A stretch of 64,000 nucleotides of DNA, from positions 682,001-746,000 of the forward strand of contig NW_027043819.1 in NCBI RefSeq assembly GCF_037102585.1. Direction: 5' to 3'. The notes under the pieces were generated by a model. It was given only the letters and a program-made list of their open reading frames with translations. It made no database searches and was not told where the DNA came from. Shown piece by piece: positions 55,811 to 64,000 of this stretch; the first letter of the stretch is position 1; the number at the start of each line of letters is the position of its first letter. This stretch comes from Saccharomycopsis crataegensis (lineage: Eukaryota; Ascomycota; Saccharomycetes; Ascoideales; Saccharomycopsidaceae). A program made the translations under genes and the position numbers.

Positions 55811-56656
55811 GCTTATTGAAGATCATAAAAAATTTCGATTAGAAAAGATGCTAAGTCCATTCAGGATATATCAAATATTGTTTGTATTTCCAATAAGCTC
55901 TTGGGACTTAACTGGGGGTTTTTGTATTTTTCGATCTCAACACAATCGCAATGTTATTTAAAGGGTTTAGGGTAAATGACAAATTTGAACAAAATTAAAA
56001 CTCCTTTCTCTTATTTTTTTTTGAAATGATAAATAAACCCACGCTGAACCAACAGCCAAATCAAACATTTATATCTATCTATTTCCCCAATATTCAGAAT
56101 TTTCCTACATTTTTGATAGCACGGGTATATCAGCAAGGATCTGCATGCTCGAAAATTCAGTTCCTGTTTAATGGATAATCGTAAGGCTCTACTAACGATT
56201 CATACGGAGCTCAAGCATGTGTCCATAAAACACCAAGGAATAATGAAAGTGAATGATTGAAAAAAAAACAAAAACAGGTACACCCTCAAAGAATCTTTAG
56301 ATTCATCCACGTAATTATGTAACAACAAAAAGAAATACCGATCGCATACCGAATGATGCAGACTTTTTTTTTTCAATAATTCAGTCGTATTTGCGCGGGA
56401 ATTTTTGTGAGGCTATCACTTGCTTTCAAAAACTTTTACTTGATACCTCTATGTTGCGCCTAATCAACTTTGATGTTATATTACACAAACCAATGGAATA
56501 AGACTTACTCATAAAAAAAAAACATATCACGCCAAAATTTTCATACTGTACAAATAATAATATTAATCAAAGGTCACTAGTAAACTTATGGTATCTAAAA
56601 GAATATGGTCCCGGGATATACAACTATAAGCTAAGCTGACAAAGATGCCAAAAAGA
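55811..56656. other. Intergenic, DAL5-family promoter / YCS4 3' end
   Basis: 846 bases between two minus-strand genes. AT-rich with scattered A/T-runs (56013-56023, 56365-56373, 56512-56522). No gene or named site recognised. Confidence 0.4.
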
Positions 56657-59600
56657 CTAGTTTCTCACCCCCACCATCTTATATCCCTCATTAAGAGCAG
56701 CCGTGACTTTATCACTCTTAACAGGCAACGTCTGTAACACAAAGGCAACATCTTTCCATTCCTCTTCCGTCGATGCTTTGTTCAATCTGATAAACAATTT
56801 TTCGCTCAATTGTTTTTGTTGCTTTTCCTTCTCAATAAAAGCAATCAAGAACCTCAAAATTCTCTTCATCGAATCCTTAGCTAAATCTGAATCATTTGAC
56901 AAACCACTAAAAATATCAATGAACCCATTATAAATGGCATTGTCCTTTGTTGCCAATTCAGTAAAGAATAATCTACACATATCGGAAATTCCATGATCAG
57001 CATTCTCTAAACATTTAGCCATCATTGCTAACTGACCTTTAACCTTGACTTGTCCAGCTAGAATCAAAAAGGTAACCGTCATCAAACATGTTCTTTGTAC
57101 CATGATATTATCATCATTAAGACGACGGTATAAGTAATCTGTGTTTTCATCAACCAAGTTATTGAAGCAAACAGCCATGTCTCCAAGGCCCAAAACTGCA
57201 TTGGATCTGATAATTGGATCTGGAGATTTCTCCATCAATGTTATCAATAGAGTCAAATTCTCTTCACAATACCTAGAAGACACGCACATTAATTTTTCCA
57301 TACATAACACTGCACTTCTCTGTAATATTAGACTATCATATTTCACATTATTGGAACAAATCTCCTTTACCATTGGTCCAAATTTGGCTAATAAGGAGCT
57401 CTCACCGTATAATAATTCACGTTCTTTGATGTAAATCACCGCATCAGCGAAGTCATCCTCACTGGTACCACCAATCATTTCCAACTCATCTTTCTCTTCT
57501 TTTTGGTTTTGCTTTTTGTTTTTGGCATTTTCAGTTTCTTCTTCAATTTTCTTCTTCTTGAATTCTGCTTCACACTTTTCTAAGAGAACCATGGTCTTGA
57601 TAGCAATATGACCCACCATGAATAGCAATTGAGACAAAGCGATTGTTTTTGATTCTTTTTTTGAAGACTTATTGCTGGAACTAACATCCTCCTCTTCAGT
57701 TTGCATCACAATATCCTCATCATTCTCAAAAACACTTTTGATTTTCTTTTTCAAAATATCTGTACAAGTAACATCGGGATGAGAAGCAATACTGTAAACT
57801 GCGTTCAATGCTTGCTCTGCTAATGGATACCATTCAGGATCTTCGGTATATTCAACTAAACAATTGCTCAATTTCTCTAATGCTTCCTTTTCTTTAGAGA
57901 TCCTGAAAGTGGAGTCCTTATTCTGCAAACTCTTTTGAGCAGGAACCACCCTTTGTAAAGCAATACAAGTGTATTTAGCGAGAATCATATCATCAATCTT
58001 TTTGTTCGGAAATCCAACATTCAACAATGAATCAATGTATCTCAAAGTCACCTCATGATTTGCCAAAGAGATCATACCTAAAATGATGATGGCCCCTCGT
58101 CTTTGTTTCTTTGAAACACCTTTACCTCCAATGGAATTATTGTAGATTTGCCATAAAATCTTCACTACGGTGTTGTCAATAAATTCATCCTCATACATGG
58201 AACTTAGCAATTTCTCTAAAGACGCCAAATCAGAGACCGAGGTTTGGTACGTTAAGGAAATCAAGTTTTTTGCAACGTATGCGGCTGCCTCTATTGCAGT
58301 AGAGTTATGTGGTGCTGTTAAAAATAAATTCTTGTAACATTCAAACAAATGATTGGTTATACTAGTACCGTCATCATTAGTACCTTTCATCCACACCAAA
58401 TGTAACATTCTTTTAACACCGACTTTAGATTTAGAAACGTCATAAGCATCAGCTAAAACGAAAAAGTCCATTGCTTCCAAAACTTCGTTTTTATTACGGG
58501 AATGAAGTAACTTTGACGCTCTAACAGCCCCCTTTTCAATAGACTCAATGAAGCGAATAGCTTCTTCATAATACTTCATGGTCAATTTAACTTTAATAAG
58601 ATCAGCTCCATTAATTTCCGCCAGCGAGACATTGCTTAAAGACATATCAGGTTGAGCAGGATCTTCTGGAACATCAGCATTAGTAAGTGATTCTAACTTG
58701 CGTCGGGCTTCTCCTAATCTCTTTTTCCAGGTTTTAAGATCTAAGGAAGATCCATGAAATGTGGAAAAAGGATGGGACATCACCAATTTAGACATCAACT
58801 TAATAGCATTTCTTCTGACCAATGAACTTTTATCATCCAAAGATCTGACCGCCAAATCTGTAAATATTTGTCTTCTAGGAATAAATTTCACTTCTAACTC
58901 AGCAACTTTGATCAACCCTTGAACGGCTTTTGTTCTAACAAATGGGTTTTGGTCGGCAAATCTTTCCTGAACTAAGTCCAATAATTTTTCAACTTGTGGT
59001 CTATGTCTTTGCAACGATTCTTCTTTCAGACAAATATTGACAATAATATTACCACAAGCTTCGACAACAGAACATCTCAATTGGTGTGCACTGTTATCGA
59101 GTAATTTTCCAATAGACATCATCTGCTTCAACACTAAGTCTGGTAACAATTCAGATAAACGGGTAATAAATTGTGAGATTGATTTGGGGCCATTGGTATC
59201 ATTAGCACTAAATTGCTTGTTACTAACTTCCTGGAGAGTTTCTTCGGTTAATTGAGGACAGTCATAATTAGTTGCCAAAAGCTGTAATAATTCTGCCATA
59301 GAACCTGTCAAATGAGTGAAGTACGTCAAGTTTTGAATTATTGCACCTTGAGCTGCTGATCCATGCCCTTGGTATTTGATGGCAAGGCAAATAGCGGTGA
59401 AAAGATGGATTCTTACTGCTTGTACTTTGACTCTCTGCTCAGATTCCATCATAGAATATGCCGGTCTAGTGAACAATGAGACATAAAGGTCCAACTCTGG
59501 GGTAGTTTCAAATAACTTTTTCAATTTGATTTTGAAAATTGCACAGCAAGCATTAAAACATTCTTCAATAAGTTTACAATTATTCTTGAACTTCTGTATA

Positions 59601-60013
59601 GCGGCAACTGACGGTTTTTTGGTACCCACGGCTTGGCAGGCGCTTATATCTTCTTCTCCAATATAGGTTAATAATATGTTTAGCAAATATCCATATATCT
59701 CGATAATTTTTCTGTGCTGGAAAAAGAGATCAATTTCAGAAATATCCACAATATGTTGAGTATTTTCGGCTTGATTGACGGCAGAAGTGCAAATAATATA
59801 AACAAGCTGATTTTGCAACTGTTCTTCAAGAGTACCATACCCTAGACAAAGATCATTGACTGAATCAAATACATCTTCTCTGGCAACGGCGTCCGGAGTA
59901 AGGGCAAGCATATCGGTGATATTCATCAACTTATCTTCCGGAGAGCTGACAGTTAAGGTGTTTCTGTCAGCCTCCTGAAAGCCTTTGGTAAATTCTGCTA
60001 GATTGAATTCCAT
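56657..60013 (-). CDS. YCS4: Condensin subunit Ycs4 (CAP-D2)
   Basis: 1118 residues of HEAT repeats. The family-specific central block is clear: HQLRCSVVEACGNIIVNI, ERFADQNPFVRTKAVQGL, DKSSLVRRNAIKLMSKLV and HPFSTFHGSSL. The C-terminal Cnd1 domain is also present (DPIIRSNAVLGLGDMAVCFN, YLYRRLNDDNIMVQRTCLM, ISDMCRLFFTELATKDNAIYN). A lysine/glutamate-rich loop lies near residue 830. Ycs4 is a HAWK subunit of the condensin ring with Smc2, Smc4, Brn1 and Ycg1, needed for mitotic chromosome compaction and rDNA segregation. It is about 60 residues shorter than the S. cerevisiae protein but appears complete. Confidence 0.95.
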   Translation of the reverse strand: MEFNLAEFTKGFQEADRNTLTVSSPEDKLMNITDMLALTPDAVAREDVFDSVNDLCLGYGTLEEQLQNQLVYIICTSAVNQAENTQHIVDISEIDLFFQHRKIIEIYGYLLNILLTYIGEEDISACQAVGTKKPSVAAIQKFKNNCKLIEECFNACCAIFKIKLKKLFETTPELDLYVSLFTRPAYSMMESEQRVKVQAVRIHLFTAICLAIKYQGHGSAAQGAIIQNLTYFTHLTGSMAELLQLLATNYDCPQLTEETLQEVSNKQFSANDTNGPKSISQFITRLSELLPDLVLKQMMSIGKLLDNSAHQLRCSVVEACGNIIVNICLKEESLQRHRPQVEKLLDLVQERFADQNPFVRTKAVQGLIKVAELEVKFIPRRQIFTDLAVRSLDDKSSLVRRNAIKLMSKLVMSHPFSTFHGSSLDLKTWKKRLGEARRKLESLTNADVPEDPAQPDMSLSNVSLAEINGADLIKVKLTMKYYEEAIRFIESIEKGAVRASKLLHSRNKNEVLEAMDFFVLADAYDVSKSKVGVKRMLHLVWMKGTNDDGTSITNHLFECYKNLFLTAPHNSTAIEAAAYVAKNLISLTYQTSVSDLASLEKLLSSMYEDEFIDNTVVKILWQIYNNSIGGKGVSKKQRRGAIIILGMISLANHEVTLRYIDSLLNVGFPNKKIDDMILAKYTCIALQRVVPAQKSLQNKDSTFRISKEKEALEKLSNCLVEYTEDPEWYPLAEQALNAVYSIASHPDVTCTDILKKKIKSVFENDEDIVMQTEEEDVSSSNKSSKKESKTIALSQLLFMVGHIAIKTMVLLEKCEAEFKKKKIEEETENAKNKKQNQKEEKDELEMIGGTSEDDFADAVIYIKERELLYGESSLLAKFGPMVKEICSNNVKYDSLILQRSAVLCMEKLMCVSSRYCEENLTLLITLMEKSPDPIIRSNAVLGLGDMAVCFNNLVDENTDYLYRRLNDDNIMVQRTCLMTVTFLILAGQVKVKGQLAMMAKCLENADHGISDMCRLFFTELATKDNAIYNGFIDIFSGLSNDSDLAKDSMKRILRFLIAFIEKEKQQKQLSEKLFIRLNKASTEEEWKDVAFVLQTLPVKSDKVTAALNEGYKMVGVRN

Positions 60014-60554
60014 TTGTATCTTTTCTCCTGGTCTTCAGTCAACCACAGCGACGTTGATGGAAGAACAAAGACGTTTGTTTACCTTTCGCATCAACAAAAA
60101 TGCCCTTGGTATTTTTTTTTATTTTTTTTTTGTTTATTTGGTACGCCATTGCCAAGGGTCACTAACCGTATTTTTGCGCGATCCAGATGGATGACAAGAT
60201 AGCTTTCTTGATGCCTTCAAACAATAAAATGATTCGAACAGTTAAAATAAAAAAAAGGATAATTAGAGCCTTTCTAACTATCTCATTCAGAAATACATCA
60301 CTACAATGATTATTACATTCATTGATAAGCACTGCAACAATAATTAAACAGTCTATGAAGAGAAATAGATAAAATGATGAGCTAAATGAACTATCATACA
60401 TACTAACTGAACCCAAAAGCATGATTGGCTTAACAAGGCGAAAAAAAAAAGAAGCTTGATAACAAAGACTAAAGGTAAATCATGAAGAGATCTAAGAAAG
60501 CAGTGATAGGAATAGAAGATAAAAACAGCAATTTATAAGAAACATTTTCCAAAT
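60014..60554. other. Intergenic, YCS4 promoter / PMI1 3' end
   Basis: 541 bases between minus-strand genes. T-rich run at 60111-60131 about 100 bases before YCS4. A TTGCGCGA element (60173-60180) resembles cell-cycle SBF/MBF-type CGCGA cores. No further gene. Confidence 0.4.
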
Positions 60555-61915
60555 TTAGGCTTCAACAAAAGCACGGTAGGAAACAAAGTGATTTTCAGTA
60601 GACTTGAAATCCACTTCAGCTCCTGGGGCAATGAAAAAGACATTTCCGCAACCGGCAGTTAATTCGACATTCTCACCCTTCAAACTAATAGAGCCTGCCC
60701 CGTTAGTTACAATCACAATACTTGGACCATCGAAACCTTTAAAAGATCTAACTTCACCAGATTTTGGTAAAACTGTTTGTAAAACAGAAAATTCTTCAAT
60801 TGGTGGGTCATATAATACGGATTTCCCTTCACCAGAAGACTTGGCAAAAGATTGTGGAGCCATCTTTTGATCTTCAACTGGGTCGTAAGAGTAAGTCAAC
60901 ATTTCAACCAAGTTCTTGACATCTTTGAATTTTGGAGTGAACCCAGCTCTAACAACGTTGTCACTGGCAGCCATACATTCGATGATGTCACCGGAAATGT
61001 ATGCATGTGGGTCTTTAGCCTTCAAGAAAACCGCTTCACCAGGATTTAATTCCACATAGTTCAACATCAAGGCACCACAAAACAAACCAATATCGTTTGG
61101 AAATTGCTTGTTCAATCTGTGAATCAAGTTAACCAACTTAGAGCCAAAAATTTCAGGTTCATCAAAAGTTCTTTGAACCAACTTAGCGGCTTCGGAACCG
61201 ATAACTTCGTCACTGGTGGTCATGACTTTTTCAAAGACCTTTTGCAATAATTTTCTGTTTTGAATATCGTCTTGTGAACCTTCTTGGGCTTCTGGCTTGA
61301 TGTTGTTGATGAAATCGTTAGCAGCGGCTTCCCCGACAACGGCCAAAAATTCAGGAATTTTCTGTAATTCAGTAGCAATCTCCTTCAAAGGCTTAAACCC
61401 ACAGAAACCTTCGAATTCTGTCACAGCGATGGCCATTTCTGGTTTATGGTTGTCATCAGGGTAGTTTTTTGGGTCAGCAGCGTGCAATTGTGCAGCCAAA
61501 GCTTTGTCTGGATGGGCCTGGATCGACAAAACTTTTTCAATAGATAACACTTTGAATAAGAAAGGCAATTCCACGGATGAGCCGAATTTCTTAATGATAC
61601 TTGAGCCCAAGTAGTGTTCTGGAGAGGCAGTGATCAAATCTCTCAAGGTCTTGCCATTGGACATATTGAGTGAAGGAACCTTTGGATGAGTACCCATCCA
61701 CAATTCAGCGTATGGGTCGGTCTCGACAATCTTCATGGAAGCGTCAGAGCTAGCAGCAAATTGAGCCACGGCAGAAGCTGAGCCAACTTTGCCCCAAGCG
61801 TAATTTTGATAACCTGTTGGAGAACGACTTGTTAGTAGCTGGTTCAAAAACTGCAATACATGGGGAATATCATCTACTCACCACCTTGGACTTGGAATAA
61901 TTTGTCTGAAGCCAT
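60555..61915 (-). CDS. PMI1: Mannose-6-phosphate isomerase, two exons
   Basis: Exon 1 is 61882-61915 (34 bases, MASDKLFQVQG plus one base). Exon 2 is 60555-61813. Joined they give 430 residues with the start MASDKLFQVQGGYQNYAWG, aligning with Candida albicans Pmi1 as I recall it (441 residues). Type I PMI motifs are present: the zinc-site region SIQAHPDK, DDNHKPEMAIA, and the active-site block DPHAYISGDIIECMAASDNVVRAG. The enzyme interconverts fructose-6-P and mannose-6-P and feeds GDP-mannose synthesis for glycosylation and cell-wall mannan. Without the intron the frame has an implausible N-terminus; with it the family start is restored. I saw no in-frame CTG. A CACGTG site lies 160 bases upstream. 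Confidence 0.96.
61814..61881 (-). other. Spliceosomal intron of PMI1
   Basis: 68-base intron, coding strand: donor GTGAGT, perfect TACTAAC branch site (plus-strand 61831-61837) and acceptor CAG. It sits after codon 11 (phase 1). Confidence 0.93.
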
Positions 61916-63123
61916 TTTGAAAGGAATGTATTGAAGGTCTATTGGTTGTCAATTGTTTGGTTCTCACAAATGTTCACGCACACACATATTATTAATATCT
62001 AAATATAAACACAAGGTCTCGATGAAATGATAGAAAAAGAAAATTCCCATCGACTGACGTGTCGGTCGTCCCAGCACGTGACCACCGGGGGGAGCTGGCA
62101 TGCGGTTTTATCCAGTAGTGATTACTGAATGTACACTTGTCAGCAGAGGGGATTGAGATAGAGGTATTAGGTAATTCTTGCAAAAATGTTGTTTTATTAG
62201 TAGTGGGTGCATACCATATTTGTTTTTCTGCCTAGCGAATCATAGTTCTGCGCTTATCAATCACCATAAATGCGGAGACAGCTATAATGAGTGGGGCGGG
62301 CGTACATACGCTCCGATTAATAACGCTGATTCGGGTAATATACACCAGCACACACGTGCCATGGTGGTTGCTGGATGGCAACTGGCGGGCGGTCACCAAG
62401 TGTTGCCCGGTCACATGCGATGCTTTTTTTAACAGGGTAAGGTTGATTGTTATGTCTCATCAACCATCCACAGATCGCAGTGTCGTTTGTGTGATATACA
62501 ATAAAGAGATGCACTAAGATTTGATTAATTAATTAATTTAAAAATCGCTGCTCGCTGAGGTGAACTATAGAAGGACTACTAATGATGAAGTGCACCTATT
62601 TTTAGTGTGTTGCGGTAGCTGCATAGGGTGATATTAGGTTACGATTCCGAAATGGAAATTCAGGATATTCCAGTTGATTTTGCTATTTGAACACAAACGA
62701 TAAAGGTCCTTAAAGAAGATTTACAAATTTTTTCTTAGTTGTACTACGATAATCCCCGTCAAGATAAAAAGTAAACACTGATTAGAGTATACATCCAGCG
62801 AGAATTTGTGCTCTTCTATTAAACCCGAATATTTGAGGCGTAGGCATCACCACCTTTATTATAAAATAAATAAATGAACAACAACAAAAAAAAAAAGATC
62901 CCAAAAATAACCACCAATGGATGAAAAAGGAAAGCCAGCTAAAAGAAGAAGAAACAAACTTATAGAGCGTGGATATCAGAAAAGAATAAGAACCAACATG
63001 AACTGAGAATGAAACGACGAAATGATAAAATAATCAATTAGATGAGTAATAATAATATAGACAATTGTCTTCACAAAAAGAAAAAGAAAAAGAAAAAGAA
63101 CAAAAAAAAAAGGAACTTTGATG
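61916..63123. promoter_or_regulatory. PMI1 upstream region and 3' end of partial permease gene
   Basis: 1208 bases. PMI1-proximal: CACGTGA at 62075-62081 within a GC-rich patch. Further up, a GC-rich island (about 62270-62425) holds another CACGTG (62353-62358) and ends in a run of seven T (62424-62430). Beyond it are ATTAATTA repeats (62523-62539) and A-rich spacer with (GAAAAA)n near 63075-63100. Short overlapping frames across the island have no recognisable product, and I see no tRNA B-box. Confidence 0.45.
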
Positions 63124-64000
63124 TCAATAGTTATAATCAAAAGCTGGATTTCTATCCCCTAGAATGATTTGCTTTCTTTGACTATTTTCCCCAAATTTCA
63201 TTTTATAATCGTTGGTTCTCTTTTTCAAGTTTGCTGACCTTAACACAAAGAAGTAAGCAATTGAAGAACCTAACGAAAGAAGCAAGAATCCAAACCCAGT
63301 GCTGAATCCTTTAGTGTATCTATGTGGGTTGTCATTAAGAAATGGGAAAATACACACAAGACCACTCAAACTTCCGAAACTGATAGTCATAGTAATTCCA
63401 AGGTTCTTTCTGGTATGGCCACCAAGGTTGGTTGTTGCCCAACAAATCAACAAAGGTGTTGCAGCATAGGATCCAGAAACAATTAAGAATAACCCAGAAT
63501 ACTTGGTATAATCAGGAACAGTACTAAGAGGATGAGAGAAGGCAAGTGCACCGCCGACCAAGGTCAAAAGGAGGTTCAAAACCACGAATGGGAATCTCAT
63601 TTTGAGTTTATCTGACAAATATCCTATGAAATTCCCATAAACAAAAGCACAAATCCATGGGAAAACCGACATTTTGTTGACATTGGCAATACTGCTGCCC
63701 ATAATCTCCGTCAAGAAAATTGGCTCAAAGAAAGCGTAACAGTAGGTGGCATAACAAATCCCGAGAGAAGCCATAGCGGGAAGCAAAACCACTGGGTCGA
63801 CGAACATTGAGAACAATTCTTTGTTGGAAACTTCCAAGTCAAAACCAGATTTACCTTGATAAATTTCCAATTTCTTGACAAGAAATGAGGTCTCGTCCTC
63901 ATCAATAAATCTAGCATTTTCAGGAAAGTCAGGAATGATGAAGAACAAGATCACCGAAGAAACAATTGCCATAGAACCTTCGATAATTAGCAACCATCTC
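63124..64000 (-). CDS. DAL5-family MFS permease, 3' part
   Basis: The frame is open to the right edge (upstream codons read Arg-Trp-Leu before LIIEGSMAIVSSVILFF), so the N-terminal half is outside the window. Visible are the second half of an MFS permease: the cytosolic loop FFIIPDFPENARFIDEDETSF, six later membrane helices, the GGHTRKNLGITMTISFGSL loop and the tail ILGDRNPAFDYNY. It parallels the complete gene at 54242-55810 throughout, with the same spacing of loops. The two form a related pair separated by YCS4 and PMI1. Substrate unknown; organic anions, vitamins or nitrogen compounds are typical for the family. Confidence 0.85.
   Translation of the reverse strand, partial: RWLLIIEGSMAIVSSVILFFIIPDFPENARFIDEDETSFLVKKLEIYQGKSGFDLEVSNKELFSMFVDPVVLLPAMASLGICYATYCYAFFEPIFLTEIMGSSIANVNKMSVFPWICAFVYGNFIGYLSDKLKMRFPFVVLNLLLTLVGGALAFSHPLSTVPDYTKYSGLFLIVSGSYAATPLLICWATTNLGGHTRKNLGITMTISFGSLSGLVCIFPFLNDNPHRYTKGFSTGFGFLLLSLGSSIAYFFVLRSANLKKRTNDYKMKFGENSQRKQIILGDRNPAFDYNY

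Noticed and set aside
62178-62517. Several overlapping 60-84 codon frames upstream of PMI1
   Set aside because: Mutually overlapping on both strands in a GC-rich patch, with no protein-family resemblance.
1-64000. tRNA genes, LTR elements, transposons, CRISPR arrays
   Set aside because: Scanning intergenic DNA by eye found no GGTTCGAATCC-type B box in either orientation, no terminal repeats and no transposase or reverse-transcriptase motifs. A run of tRNAscan-SE and RepeatMasker would be decisive.

Overview
The window is a piece of a budding-yeast (Saccharomycotina) nuclear chromosome. It carries 29 compactly packed protein genes, nearly all intron-less. The two introns I could place have GTATGT/GTGAGT donors and a perfect TACTAAC branch site. 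Intergenic DNA is AT-rich with many poly-A/poly-T tracts. Gene content is ordinary yeast housekeeping. The CLA4 kinase domain and PMI1 closely resemble remembered Candida albicans versions, the RPL43 promoter carries Tbf1- and Cbf1-like sites as in Candida, and in-frame CTG codons are very scarce. I therefore think a CUG-Ser clade yeast (Debaryomycetaceae/Metschnikowiaceae) is likely. The decoding of CTG cannot be settled from the window alone.

Layout. 1-10.0 kb: 3' part of a plasma-membrane Na+/H+ antiporter (CNH1/NHA1), a C3HC zinc-finger nuclear-pore protein (Pml39/Rsm1 type), a TBC Rab-GAP, ESCRT-III VPS20, a PITH-domain protein and the wybutosine enzyme TRM12. 10.5-20 kb: ER protein ICE2, a large SEF1-like zinc-cluster regulator, a Lag1/Lac1 ceramide synthase and an Avt-type amino-acid transporter. 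20-31 kb: ribosomal protein RPL43 with a two-base first exon, a Kre2/Ktr mannosyltransferase, a CBS-PB1 membrane protein, PAK kinase CLA4 and COX11. 31-33 kb: a 2-kb gene-poor gap with coding-like scraps. 33-38 kb: Hsp90 co-chaperone HCH1, mitochondrial IDP1 and ribosome-assembly factor TSR1. 38.6-44 kb: an accessory stretch with three small Ser/Thr-rich GPI-type cell-wall proteins and one disordered orphan. 44.9-62 kb: CAND1/TIP120, LEU1, an orphan membrane protein, a DAL5-family permease, condensin YCS4 and PMI1 with a 34-nt first exon. 63-64 kb: the 3' part of a second DAL5-family permease.

No operon-like logic is expected or seen. Several genes share a broad theme: mannosylation and the cell wall (PMI1 supplies mannose phosphates, the Ktr enzyme uses GDP-mannose, and the GPI proteins are likely mannosylated), and membranes and trafficking (VPS20, TBC GAP, ICE2, ceramide synthase). 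I see no transposon, CRISPR array, tRNA gene or viral relic that I can support, and no clear undescribed multi-gene system. The parts most worth a second look are the 31-33 kb gap, the 38-44 kb GPI/orphan stretch, the orphan membrane protein at 52-54 kb and several promoter motifs.
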